Shown here: one piece after another, positions 38,004-46,327 of the stretch
Layout of the letters: each line of letters begins with the position of its first letter
How positions within the stretch are numbered: the first letter of the stretch is position 1
Assembly: GCA_947507155.1 (NCBI GenBank)
Contig: CANNOC010000018.1
Location: 1 to 46,380 of the forward strand
Direction: 5' to 3'
Source: an uncultured Collinsella sp.
GTDB taxonomy: Bacteria > Actinomycetota > Coriobacteriia > Coriobacteriales > Coriobacteriaceae
Length of the DNA stretch: 46,380 nt
Position numbers and translations under genes: made by a program
The notes under the pieces: generated by a model
Databases searched by the model: none
Told to the model about the DNA's origin: nothing
The model's input: only the letters and a program-made list of their open reading frames with translations

Positions 38004-38420
38004 ATGCTCGAGAATGGCAAAACGATGCCTTCGATTGATGCTTGGCTGCGCGAGGCCAAAGCCGATTCGTCGGCGCCTGCGTGCGGTATGTATCTGACGC
38101 ATAACGGTGTGGTGCGTGCGACGCCCAAGGCCGAGGTGCGCGGAGTTGAGACCGGTGGCGTGGCGCCGGGCCACAAGGTGGGCGGCATGGTCTTTGACTA
38201 CGACGCCGAAAAGGTGCGGTCTGCCATCGAAGCCACGCGCGCGATGCCCGGCATCGGCTATGTGCGCGTGTGGCTGGCGAGCGGCGAGCTTTCCGTGGGC
38301 GACGATATCATGCTCGTGCTCATTGGCGGAGACATTCGTCCGCACGTGGTCGATGCCCTGCAGTCGCTTGTCGGCACCATCAAGAATGAATGCGTGAACG
38401 AGGTAGAGCGCGAGGCATAG
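38004..38420 (+). CDS. MoaE-like molybdopterin synthase large-subunit family protein
   Basis: A 138-residue protein with a MoaE-like pattern: GMYLTHNGVVRATP, FDYDAEKVRSAIEATRAMPGIGYVRVW, ASGELSVGDDIMLVLIGG, and VGTIKNECVNEVE at the end. In MoaE the last helix carries catalytic lysines; only one Lys (in IKNE) is obvious here, and the usual WKKE is missing. It may have a changed role. No MoaD, MoaA or MoaB gene is nearby. ATG at 38004 fits AGGAGG better than the ATG at 38001. Confidence 0.6.
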   Translation: MLENGKTMPSIDAWLREAKADSSAPACGMYLTHNGVVRATPKAEVRGVETGGVAPGHKVGGMVFDYDAEKVRSAIEATRAMPGIGYVRVWLASGELSVGDDIMLVLIGGDIRPHVVDALQSLVGTIKNECVNEVEREA

Positions 38421-38455
38421 GGCTTTGCGATCGATTCGAGCCCATCTGTAGCAAG

Positions 38456-38492
38456 AGCCCGCTGGCAGTTAGATTGAACTGCCAGCGGGCTT
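38456..38492. terminator. Bidirectional terminator between convergent genes
   Basis: A perfect 15-bp stem (AGCCCGCTGGCAGTT and complement) with a 6-base loop lies between the MoaE-like gene and the minus-strand CmpB gene. T-runs are weak on both sides. Confidence 0.75.
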
Positions 38493-38529
38493 ACTTGTCC
38501 GTTGGAACCGACTTGCAGCAGCGCCAGCG

Positions 38530-39759
38530 CTATACGCGTGTGGCGTCCTTGGGGCTCATGGTCATGCTCTGGAAGCGATTTTCCATGTATTCATTATCGA
38601 AATACTTGCCGTAGAACTGCGCGACGGGAATATCCGGCTCCGTGCCGTTGACGCGCTGGTACCAGTAGTCGAGCGACTGCAGCGTCATGACGCCGTCGAC
38701 CAGCATAATGACGGTAAAGATGACGGTAGCCGAGTAGCGGCTCTTCCACGGAATCATGTTGATGAGCTTGAGCAGCCTCGGCAGCAGCAACTTGATCCAG
38801 ATAAGGCCACCCAGGCCCCACAGGCAGGCAAAGCCCGTGCAGGTGCGTCCGCCCGTAAGGACGGCGAGTGGGTCGGGCATGCCGAACAGCTTCATGTGCG
38901 AGTAGCTCCACGAGACCACGCCAAATGAGGTCTGCATAAACCAGCCTACAAACACCTCGAAAGCGCCGCCGATCAGGGCACTTACCAGGAAAATGATCAG
39001 AGGATTCTTTTTATAGAAGCGGTTGAGCGCCATGGTCATGAGCACCGCGCCAAATCCGTAGATGGGGCTAAAGGGGCCAAATAGCATACCGGCCCGGTCC
39101 TGATAGACGCCGGGATCGACGACGACCATATGCCAGACTTCCTCGAGAATGAGACCTAACACGCTGCAGACGAAGAATACCCAGAACAGGTTGAAGTAGT
39201 TGAGCTTGATGTAGCCCTCGCCGGTTTCGTCGCGGCCGAGCATCCCCTCGGCGGCGGCATCGCGGTCGAGCATCTCTTGCAGACGGCGCTGCAGTTCGCG
39301 CTCCTGGCGTAGCGTGGGGTCGACGGTGGCCGACAGCGCAATGAGGATGCCGAGCTGGATGGCGGGGCGCAACAAGAACGGCCCGATACCCTGGAGCATC
39401 ACGTCGACCAAAAGCTCAACGACGGTAAATGCGATAAGGATATAGGACAGGCGCGCGGCGTTGCGGCGCTGGTTCTTGATGAGGTCTAGGCCGAAGATGA
39501 TTAAGATGACCGCGCTCGCCGCCGAGAGCATGATGCCGGCGACGATAAGGCCGATCGCGACGAGCGTGTTGTCGCCGAGCTTGGCGGCGGCGTTGCCGTT
39601 GATGAGTGCGGTGATGACCTGCCACATAAAGGCGCCGACCGACGGGAGCGTACCAACACCGGACAGGATGCACAGGACGGCATACACCTTAATGATGAGG
39701 GGGATCTTCTTGACCTCCGTGGCGCTGGGGACGCTGGGGTCGAGTTCGTTTCGATCCAT
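38530..39759 (-). CDS. CmpB-type putative ABC transporter membrane protein (PF06541-like)
   Basis: A 409-residue polytopic membrane protein. The N-terminal 150 residues have about four hydrophobic segments. A charged loop (QERELQRRLQEMLDRDAAAEG) comes next, and the C-terminal half fits the CmpB pattern FVCSVLGLILEEVWHM, then GMLFGPFSPIYGFGAV. This family is often called a putative ABC-transporter type IV component, with no proven substrate. The start ATG has GAAAGG upstream. No ATPase gene is adjacent. The neighbours are convergent and divergent, so it is a single-gene unit. Confidence 0.78.
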   Translation of the reverse strand: MDRNELDPSVPSATEVKKIPLIIKVYAVLCILSGVGTLPSVGAFMWQVITALINGNAAAKLGDNTLVAIGLIVAGIMLSAASAVILIIFGLDLIKNQRRNAARLSYILIAFTVVELLVDVMLQGIGPFLLRPAIQLGILIALSATVDPTLRQERELQRRLQEMLDRDAAAEGMLGRDETGEGYIKLNYFNLFWVFFVCSVLGLILEEVWHMVVVDPGVYQDRAGMLFGPFSPIYGFGAVLMTMALNRFYKKNPLIIFLVSALIGGAFEVFVGWFMQTSFGVVSWSYSHMKLFGMPDPLAVLTGGRTCTGFACLWGLGGLIWIKLLLPRLLKLINMIPWKSRYSATVIFTVIMLVDGVMTLQSLDYWYQRVNGTEPDIPVAQFYGKYFDNEYMENRFQSMTMSPKDATRV

Positions 39760-40056
39760 ACAGAACCTTTCTCGCTTTGTTGTAGGTTACAAGGATACGC
39801 CGCCGACCTGCTAAAAGACAGGACGAATGGCCCAATTGCAGCAATGTAGGCCCTAACGGTGGACGAGACGCGCCGCGACGGAGGCATACGGGATCGTTGG
39901 TCTCGAGCATAGGTTTCCCAATAAAATGTTTGGCTGCAAAACGGATTATAAGCTCGGTGGGCTTTTAAAAAGCGCTGCTCATGCGCGGGAGTGCTTGTCT
40001 TGCCGTGCGTATAATAGGGCAGGTAACGCCAAATAACGAGGCTCTGAGGGGATACC
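39760..40056 (+). promoter_or_regulatory. Divergent promoter region upstream of purF
   Basis: About 300 bases without a gene, between the CmpB-type gene (minus) and purF. A good -10 box TATAAT is at 40010-40015, about 42 bases before the purF start; a matching -35 is not clear. I see no recognisable purine operator. Confidence 0.5.
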
Positions 40057-41727
40057 ATGTCTCAAGAAACCATCCGCGCGGCCGAGCGTGCCGCGGGACA
40101 GGTGACGACCATGTCGACGTATGATCCGGACTCCGACCAGCTGCATGAGGAATGCGGCATCTTTGGTGTGTGGGCACCCGATCGCGATGTGGCTCGACTG
40201 ACGTACTTTGGTCTGCGCGCGCTGCAGCATCGCGGCCAGGAATCGGCGGGAATCGCCGTGGGCGATGGCGGCACGGTTATGGTTCGTAAAGACCTGGGAC
40301 TGCTCGATCGTGTGTTCTCCAACGCCGACTTGTCGACGCTCTCCGGCCAGTTGGCCGTGGGCCACGTGCGCTATGGCACCGCCGGCGCCAAGAGCTGGGA
40401 AGCCTCGCAGCCGCACCTCTCTACCATCAATAGCGTCATCATCGCGCTTGCTCACAACGGCACTCTGGTCAACACCGACGAGCTGCGCCGTCAGCTGATC
40501 GAGCTGGGCGTGCCGTTCCTCTCCAATTCGGATTCCGAGGTCGCGACCAAGCTTATCGGCTACTTTACCCAGCGTACGGGCCATCTGCGCGAGGGCATTC
40601 GCAAGACCATGGAGCTCGTGCGCGGCGGCTACGCCATGACACTCATCAACGAACAGGCGCTCTACGCCTTCCGCGATCCACATGGCATTCGTCCGATGGT
40701 GCTGGGCAAGCTCGTGGACGAGGGCCTGGACCAGGCCGACGCCGCTTCTGTTTCGCAGCTGCCCTCGCAAGATGATGCCTCGACGGTCGACTCGGCCGTC
40801 CATGTCACGCGCGCTGGCGGCTGGGTCGTTGCCTCCGAGACGTGCGCACTCGATATCGTGGGCGCCGAGTACGTCCGCGACGTCCGCCCCGGCGAGATCT
40901 TGCGCATCAGCGCCGAGGGCCTGGTGTCCGAGCAGGGCGTGCCTGCAGCCGAAGAGCCCGCAAACTGCATCTTTGAGCAGGTCTACTTTGCCCGCCCCGA
41001 CTCCATCATGAACGGCAAGAGCGTCTACGCCTGCCGTTACGACATGGGTCGTCAGCTGGCACACGAGGAGCCCGTCGAGGCCGACCTGGTCATCGGCGTG
41101 CCCGACTCCGGCCTGCCGCCTGCGGAGGGCTATTCGCACGAGAGCGGCATTCCCTTTGGCGAGGGCCTCATCAAGAATCGCTATGTGGGCCGTACGTTTA
41201 TCGAGCCCACGCAAGAGCTGCGTGCCATGGGCGTGCGCATGAAGCTCAACCCGCTGCGTGACAACATCGAGGGCAAGCGCCTGGTCGTCATCGACGATTC
41301 CATCGTGCGCGGTACCACCATGGTGCAGCTCGTCAAGATGCTGCGCAACGCCGGCGCCAAGGAGATTCACATCCGCATCAACTCGCCCGAGGTCATTTGG
41401 CCATGCTTCTACGGTATCGATACCGACGTGCAGTCGCAGCTCATCAGCGCCAACAAGACGGTCGAGGAGATCTGCGAGTATATCGGCGCCGATTCACTGG
41501 CCTTCCTTTCGGTTGAGGGCCTGCTGAAGGTCATGCCCAAGGGCGGCTACTGCGATGCGTGCTTTACCGGCCGTTATCCCGTGGCGATTCCCGAGAGCTT
41601 TGGCCGCGACAAGTTTATGGAGGGCTTTAAGCCCCGCAACCTGGATAAGCCGCTGCACTTTGACGACGACGCCGTGGTCGAGAAATACGACGACCGCAGC
41701 TGGGAAGAGAAGCACGGCGAGGCCTAA
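40057..41727 (+). CDS. purF: Amidophosphoribosyltransferase
   Basis: A 556-residue enzyme that starts purine synthesis from PRPP and glutamine. The catalytic Cys is C33 in EECGIFG; the residues before it would be a propeptide, removed to expose the Cys. The PRPP loop VVIDDSIVRGTT is present near residue 410. Cysteines in YACRYD, WPCFYG and YCDACFTG match the 4Fe-4S ligands of the Bacillus-type enzyme. ATG at 40057 is preceded by GAGGGG; ATG at 40111 (codon 19) would give a shorter propeptide. Confidence 0.96.
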   Translation: MSQETIRAAERAAGQVTTMSTYDPDSDQLHEECGIFGVWAPDRDVARLTYFGLRALQHRGQESAGIAVGDGGTVMVRKDLGLLDRVFSNADLSTLSGQLAVGHVRYGTAGAKSWEASQPHLSTINSVIIALAHNGTLVNTDELRRQLIELGVPFLSNSDSEVATKLIGYFTQRTGHLREGIRKTMELVRGGYAMTLINEQALYAFRDPHGIRPMVLGKLVDEGLDQADAASVSQLPSQDDASTVDSAVHVTRAGGWVVASETCALDIVGAEYVRDVRPGEILRISAEGLVSEQGVPAAEEPANCIFEQVYFARPDSIMNGKSVYACRYDMGRQLAHEEPVEADLVIGVPDSGLPPAEGYSHESGIPFGEGLIKNRYVGRTFIEPTQELRAMGVRMKLNPLRDNIEGKRLVVIDDSIVRGTTMVQLVKMLRNAGAKEIHIRINSPEVIWPCFYGIDTDVQSQLISANKTVEEICEYIGADSLAFLSVEGLLKVMPKGGYCDACFTGRYPVAIPESFGRDKFMEGFKPRNLDKPLHFDDDAVVEKYDDRSWEEKHGEA

Positions 41728-41756
41728 AACCTGCCATTTGGGGACAGGTTTATTTT
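41727..41756 (+). terminator. Hairpin after purF
   Basis: AAACCTG and CAGGTTT form a 7-bp stem around the GGGGAC motif, with a TATTTT tail. The GGGGACAGGTTT motif echoes the GTCCCC-rich spacers elsewhere in the window. Confidence 0.55.
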
Positions 41757-41788
41757 GGTAGGTTTTACCTACTGTTTTGTTGATTGAG

Positions 41789-41815
41789 CGGCGCGCGTTG
41801 CTATGACGCGCGCCG
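41789..41815. repeat. Perfect 10-bp palindrome upstream of purM
   Basis: CGGCGCGCGT and ACGCGCGCCG flank seven bases. It lies 70 bases before the purM start, in the 156-base purF-purM gap. Confidence 0.7.
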
Positions 41816-41883
41816 AAATGAACGCAACTATGAGCACCGTTTGGCGCCCGGGCGGCAGACGGTAGTGGGAGAGGAAGGCTCAG

Positions 41884-42987
41884 ATGAGCGACAGCAAGCA
41901 TGTGACGTATGAGGATGCCGGCGTCGATACCGCCGAGGGCGGTCGCGCCGTCGACGCTATTAAGCAAATGGTTAAGGACACCAACCGCCCCGAGGTCATC
42001 GGCGGTATCGGTGGCTTTGGTGGCCTGTTCTCGGCCGCCGCACTTAAGGATATGGAAGACCCGATTCTGATCAGCGGTACCGACGGCGTAGGCACCAAGC
42101 TCGTGCTCGCCCAGATCATGGACCGTCACGAGACGGTGGGCCAGGACCTGGTCGCCATGTGCGTTAACGACATTTTGGCTTCGGGCGCCGAGCCGCTGTT
42201 CTTCCTGGACTACGTTGCCATCGGCCACATTGAGGCCGAGCACATGGCAAAGATCATCAAGGGCGTGGCCGATGGCTGCAAGCTCGCGGGCTGCGCGCTC
42301 GTGGGCGGCGAGATGGCCGAGCATCCCGGCGTCATGGCTCCTGCCGACTACGACCTTGCCGGATTTACCGTGGGCGTCGTCGACCGTCCCAAGATGCTCG
42401 ACCCCGCGAACGTCCGCCCCGGCGATGTCATCCTGGGCCTGCCCTCCACCGGCGTGCATTCCAACGGCTACTCGCTCGTGCGTAAGGTCATCGGTGTTGA
42501 CGGCATCAAGCCGGGCACGCCCGAGGCCGCCGCTAAGGCCGAGGAGCTGAGCCGTCCGCTCGAGGAGCTCGGCGGTGCTTCGCTGGCCGACGCCCTGCTG
42601 GCCCCCACGCGCATCTACGTCAAGCCGATTCTGGAGCTGCTGCGCAATGGCGCCAACGTTCATGCCATTGCCCACATCACCGGCGGCGGTATTACCGAGA
42701 ACCTCAACCGCGCGCTTGCCGACGACGTCGACGCTGTGGTCACCCGCAACGGCGCCGAGATGGGCTGGGATGTTCCGCCCGTCATCACCTACGTGTCGCG
42801 TCAGGCCGAGCTCGCGCCCAACGAGGCATGCAAGACCTTCAACATGGGCGTCGGCCTGTGCCTGATCGTCGCCCCCGAGGACGAGGCTGCCGTGACCGAG
42901 GCCCTGGTTGCGCTGGGCGAGAAGCCGTTCCGCGTGGGCGAGTGTGTCGAGGGTTCCGGTAAGGTCGTGTACTCCGATGAGCGCTAG
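41884..42987 (+). CDS. purM: Phosphoribosylformylglycinamidine cyclo-ligase (AIR synthetase)
   Basis: A 367-residue enzyme that closes the imidazole ring, step five of purine synthesis. Seen: VTYEDAGVDTAEGGRAV, GTDGVGTKL, DLVAMCVNDILASGAEPLFFLDY, GGEMAEHPG and AHITGGGITENL. Length is close to family size. ATG follows GAGAGGAAGG. The end overlaps purN. Confidence 0.97.
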   Translation: MSDSKHVTYEDAGVDTAEGGRAVDAIKQMVKDTNRPEVIGGIGGFGGLFSAAALKDMEDPILISGTDGVGTKLVLAQIMDRHETVGQDLVAMCVNDILASGAEPLFFLDYVAIGHIEAEHMAKIIKGVADGCKLAGCALVGGEMAEHPGVMAPADYDLAGFTVGVVDRPKMLDPANVRPGDVILGLPSTGVHSNGYSLVRKVIGVDGIKPGTPEAAAKAEELSRPLEELGGASLADALLAPTRIYVKPILELLRNGANVHAIAHITGGGITENLNRALADDVDAVVTRNGAEMGWDVPPVITYVSRQAELAPNEACKTFNMGVGLCLIVAPEDEAAVTEALVALGEKPFRVGECVEGSGKVVYSDER

Positions 42988-43678
42988 CGAGCAGATGGCT
43001 GCCGCCGAGGGCCTGGACTTTATGCCCTATACCCGTCCGACCGGCACCGATACGGCTGGGCCGCTCAAGATCGGCGTGCTCATCAGCGGCTCCGGCACCA
43101 ACCTGCAGGCACTGATCGACCTGATCGCCGCGGATAAGCTCAATGCCTCGATTGAGCTCGTGGTGTCGAGCCGTCCTTCGGCCAAGGGTCTGCAACGTGC
43201 CGAGCGTGCGGGTATCCAGACGCTTACGCTGTCCAAGGATGTCTATGCCGACCCCATCGCCGCCGACGAGATCATCGCGCACGAGCTGCTCGAGCGCGGC
43301 TGCGAATATGTGGTCATGGCCGGCTACATGCGCATGGTGCATACGCCGCTGCTGGCGGCGTTTCCCAACCGCGTGGTCAACTTGCATCCGGCGCTGCTGC
43401 CGAGCTTTACCGGCGCGCATGCGATCGACGATGCCTTTGCGCGCGGCGTCAAGGTAACCGGTGTGACCGTGCATTTCGCCAACGAGATCTACGACAACGG
43501 CCCCATCATCGCCCAGCGCGCGCTGGCTGTCGAGGAAGGTTGGGATGTCGACACGCTCGAGGAGCACATTCACGCGATTGAGCACGTGCTGTATCCCGAG
43601 GTAGTTCAGATGCTCGCCGACGGCCGCGTCCACGTGTTGGAGAGCGGCAAAGTGGCAATTGATGCACCCCGCGGCTAG
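42977..43678 (+). CDS. purN: Phosphoribosylglycinamide formyltransferase
   Basis: A 233-residue transferase that uses 10-formyl-tetrahydrofolate to formylate GAR. Motifs: IGVLISGSGTNLQALID, AGYMRMVH, the catalytic NLHPALLPSF, and GVTVHFANEIYDNGPIIAQ with the catalytic Asp. An N-terminal segment of about 30 residues before the fold is extra. ATG at 42977 overlaps purM by 11 bases, so the two are translationally coupled. Confidence 0.95.
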   Translation: MSASEQMAAAEGLDFMPYTRPTGTDTAGPLKIGVLISGSGTNLQALIDLIAADKLNASIELVVSSRPSAKGLQRAERAGIQTLTLSKDVYADPIAADEIIAHELLERGCEYVVMAGYMRMVHTPLLAAFPNRVVNLHPALLPSFTGAHAIDDAFARGVKVTGVTVHFANEIYDNGPIIAQRALAVEEGWDVDTLEEHIHAIEHVLYPEVVQMLADGRVHVLESGKVAIDAPRG

Positions 43679-43710
43679 CGGTGCACAGTACAATTTAGTT
43701 GAGTGGTCAG

Positions 43711-43755
43711 GGTGGTCATTGGCGCCAAGGTGCGTGTGACCACCTTTTGTTTTTG
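43711..43755 (+). terminator. Terminator after purN
   Basis: GGTGGTCA (43711-43718) pairs with TGACCACC (43737-43744), followed by TTTTGTTTTT. It lies 32 bases past purN. Confidence 0.85.
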
Positions 43756-43756
43756 G

Positions 43757-43812
43757 TAGTCACCTGCGACGTTCTTGAATGCCAAGTCGTTTAAGAACGT
43801 CGCAGGTGACTA
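43757..43812. repeat. Perfect 20-bp inverted repeat before the EIIA gene
   Basis: Arms 43757-43776 and 43793-43812 are exact complements over 20 bases with a 16-base loop. The right arm ends 18 bases before the start codon of the next gene. Confidence 0.88.
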
Positions 43813-43830
43813 GGTGAGAGAGGTGAGCGC

Positions 43831-44295
43831 ATGGCGGATAGCGAAGCACTGTTTACGCCCGAGCTGGTGTTTTTTGATTGGGAGTGCGCGACGCCGGATG
43901 AGGTGTTTGCGCGGCTCGAGGGCGAGCTTGCACCTCGCGGTTACATTGCGCCCGGTTGGCTCGATGCCGTCCGCACGCGCGAGGATGCCTATCCCACGGG
44001 CCTTGCCATGCCGGCGGCCAACATCGCCATCCCGCATACCGATCCGGGGTTCGTGGCTAAGCCCTATATCGCGGTGGTGAAGCCCGCCGCGCCCGTGACG
44101 TTCAGTGCAATGGCGGGCATGGGTGCCCCCGTGCCGGCGCAGATCATCATCAACCTGGGCATCGCCGAGCCGGGCGGCCAAGTCGAGGCCCTGCAAGCGC
44201 TCATGAATATCTTTATGGATGCCGACGCCGCAGCCGATGTGCTCGGCCAGACCACGTGCCAAGGCATGGTCGACGCCATCCGCCGCCACTTTTAG
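43831..44295 (+). CDS. PTS EIIA type-2 domain protein (fructose/galactitol-like), orphan
   Basis: A 154-residue PTS EIIA domain, which relays phosphate from HPr to an EIIB. The active-site His69 is in IAIPHTDP, within the family pattern YPTGLAMP..NIAIPH. The fold continues through PAQIIINLGI and the C-terminal helix. No EIIB, EIIC or regulator gene is adjacent. Start ATG follows GAGAGAGGTGAG. Confidence 0.87.
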   Translation: MADSEALFTPELVFFDWECATPDEVFARLEGELAPRGYIAPGWLDAVRTREDAYPTGLAMPAANIAIPHTDPGFVAKPYIAVVKPAAPVTFSAMAGMGAPVPAQIIINLGIAEPGGQVEALQALMNIFMDADAAADVLGQTTCQGMVDAIRRHF

Positions 44296-44296
44296 G

Positions 44297-44329
44297 GCCG
44301 GCACTTGGGGGCTGTCCCCAACTGCCGGC
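44297..44329. repeat. GTCCCC-rich hairpin after the EIIA gene
   Basis: GCCGGCA-C-TTGGGG pairs with CCCCAA-C-TGCCGGC around a GCTGT loop. It is the first of a set of related GTCCCC/CTGCCG segments running to about 44410. Confidence 0.75.
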
Positions 44330-44482
44330 AGAAAAGGAATGTCCCTAACTGCCGACAGCCAGAACAGTCCCCTTTGCACCAAAATGGTGCAGATTAACCT
44401 GTCCCCCATGCACCAGGTGTGTCGCGGGGGCCGCGTTGTGACACAATGGCGTTTGTTCGATTCGTGATGCGAAAGGCCAACT
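44330..44482 (+). promoter_or_regulatory. Intergenic region with short repeats upstream of the foldase gene
   Basis: It holds a second palindrome, TGCACCA / TGGTGCA at 44375-44391, and repeated GTCCCC and CTGCCG words. A short stretch before 44483 carries GCGAAAGG, the ribosome binding site of the foldase gene. No gene is seen. Confidence 0.5.
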
Positions 44483-45706
44483 ATGGCAAACAAGAAAAAG
44501 AACTCCGAGGCCGCGCCGACGCCCGAGCAGCAGGCTCGCGCTGCCTCCAGCTCTCGCAAGAAGCAGCGCAAGACGTACGTGTCTAAGACCGTCAAGATCG
44601 TCCTGGTGGTTATCGGCGTGCTGGCAATGCTGCTTTCCGTCTCGGCCATGGCATGCTCCGGCCTGATGTCGCAGACCGAAAGCACCAACTCGGGCTATAA
44701 GCTCACCGGCGGTGTGGCCGCCACCATCAACGGCACCAACCTCACCGAGGACACCGTGACCAAGCAGATCATGAGCATGCGCACGTCCTATGGCTACACC
44801 AAGGACAAGGACTGGGCACAATACCTGGTTGACAACGACCTGACGCCCAAGAAGTACCGCAAGCAGCTCATCGATTCCTACACGCAGCAGATTCTGCTCC
44901 AGCAGGCGCAGAAGGAAAACGGCGTGACGGTGTCGGACGAGGAGGTCGAGAAGGCATGGAAGGACGCGTGCAAGAGCGCCGGCGGCGCCAAAGCCTTTAA
45001 GAAGACCCTTAAGACCTACGGCTATACGGAGGACACCTACAAGGACTCGCTCAAGGAGAGCCTGGCGCAGCAGAAACTTAAGGATGCCGTGGCACCCACG
45101 AGCAAACCCAAGGACAGCGAGATCGTCGATTACATCAACGAGAACCTGTCTAACTACAACGATGCCCGCCGCTCGTCGAACATCCTGATCAAGGTCGATT
45201 CCGACGCATCTGACGAGGACAAGGCCGCCGCCAAGGCCAAGGCGCAGGAGTGCCTGGACAAGATCAACTCCGGCGAGCTGAGCTTTGAGGATGCCGTGGA
45301 GCAGTATTCCGACGACACCGGCTCCAAGGAGAAGAAGGGCGATGTGGGCTGGGACAAGCTCACCACCTTCGTCGACAGCTACCAGGCGGCGCTCGAGGGA
45401 CTCAACAAGGGCGATGTGAGCGACGTCGTCGAGTCGACCTATGGCTATCACATCATCAAGTGCACCGACTACTTCCATGTCGATAATCAGGTCGATGACA
45501 TTAAGCAGGTGCCCAAGGACATCAAGAAGTACATCTCCAACGTGGTGAAGACGCAGGCGGCAAGCACCGCGTACAGCGAGTGGCTGGAGCAGTACAAGAA
45601 GGACGCCGACATCACCGTCAACCCCATGCCCAAGGACGTACCCTATAACGTGAGTCTAAAGGGCGTCACCAAGAGCTCGACCGACGATTCGTCGACGACT
45701 GAGTAA
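44483..45706 (+). CDS. PrsA/SurA-type peptidyl-prolyl isomerase, membrane-anchored
   Basis: A 407-residue protein-folding factor outside the membrane. A basic N-terminus is followed by a hydrophobic segment (IVLVVIGVLAMLLSVSAMA, about 36-55). The sequence around AMACSG only weakly matches a lipobox. Residues about 75-215 look like a SurA_N/trigger-like helical chaperone domain. The parvulin domain follows: RRSSNILIKV, then SFEDAVEQYSDDTGSKEKKGDVGW, and TYGYHIIKCTDY. The C-terminal tail is Ser/Thr-rich. Confidence 0.88.
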   Translation: MANKKKNSEAAPTPEQQARAASSSRKKQRKTYVSKTVKIVLVVIGVLAMLLSVSAMACSGLMSQTESTNSGYKLTGGVAATINGTNLTEDTVTKQIMSMRTSYGYTKDKDWAQYLVDNDLTPKKYRKQLIDSYTQQILLQQAQKENGVTVSDEEVEKAWKDACKSAGGAKAFKKTLKTYGYTEDTYKDSLKESLAQQKLKDAVAPTSKPKDSEIVDYINENLSNYNDARRSSNILIKVDSDASDEDKAAAKAKAQECLDKINSGELSFEDAVEQYSDDTGSKEKKGDVGWDKLTTFVDSYQAALEGLNKGDVSDVVESTYGYHIIKCTDYFHVDNQVDDIKQVPKDIKKYISNVVKTQAASTAYSEWLEQYKKDADITVNPMPKDVPYNVSLKGVTKSSTDDSSTTE

Positions 45707-45769
45707 TCTGAGTAATCATGGGGCGGCGCTCGTGCGAGTGCCGACCGCACTATTGAGGAGGATTTGCAG

Positions 45770-46213
45770 ATGACCAACGAAGAGCTGCAGCAGGAAATGA
45801 TTGCGGCCATGAAGGCCAAGGACAAGGTTCGCCTGTCTATCATTCGCCAGGTCAAGGCCGAGGTGAAGAATATCGAGGTTAACGAGCGCCGCGACGTGAC
45901 CGAGGAAGACGTCAACAGCATGATCAAGCGTCTGATTAAGCAGACGAGTGAGACGCTGGAGATGTCCATCAAGGCCGGTACCGACCAGGACCGTACTGAC
46001 AACCTGACCGAGCAGGTCAAGATTCTGGAGAGTCTGCTGCCCGCGCAGGTTTCGGGCGAGGAGCTCGAGGCCCTGATCGAGCAGGTCATCGCCGAGCTGG
46101 GCGCCACGTCCAAGAAGCAGATGGGCCAGGTCATGGGGGCACTCGGCAAGGCCACCGGCGGCAACTTCGATAAGCCTGCCGCGGCAAAGATCGTCGGCGC
46201 CAAACTTGCGTAA
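45770..46213 (+). CDS. GatB/YqeY domain-containing protein
   Basis: A 147-residue protein of the YqeY family, which shares the C-terminal fold of GatB and is linked to tRNA-related processes without a settled function. The features are MTNEELQQEMIAAMKAKDKVRLSIIR, then LPAQVSGEELEALIEQVIAELGATSKKQMGQVMG. I chose ATG at 45770, seven bases after GAGGAGG; the frame begins two codons earlier with a TTG. It ends 3 bases before a palindromic repeat. Confidence 0.92.
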   Translation: MTNEELQQEMIAAMKAKDKVRLSIIRQVKAEVKNIEVNERRDVTEEDVNSMIKRLIKQTSETLEMSIKAGTDQDRTDNLTEQVKILESLLPAQVSGEELEALIEQVIAELGATSKKQMGQVMGALGKATGGNFDKPAAAKIVGAKLA

Positions 46214-46216
46214 TTT

Positions 46217-46244
46217 GTTACGCGGTTTTACCAAACCGCGTAAC
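46217..46244. repeat. Palindrome of the dispersed repeat, copy B
   Basis: GTTACGCGGTTT and AAACCGCGTAAC pair perfectly over 12 bases. With the following GGCTCGACGCTGCAAA it is an inverted near-copy of 28059-28100. Confidence 0.8.
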
Positions 46245-46293
46245 GGCTCGACGCTGCAAACCCGTACACGCGGCAATCAGACGTTCAATTTCA

Positions 46294-46327
46294 AGGGCGC
46301 GACCATAAGGTCTGCGCCCTTTCATTT
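46294..46327 (+). terminator. Terminator after yqeY
   Basis: AGGGCGC (46294-46300) and GCGCCCT (46314-46320) enclose a smaller GACC..GGTC stem, followed by TTTCATTT. A further CTGGCCGC / GCGGCCAG palindrome lies at about 46342-46360. Confidence 0.8.
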
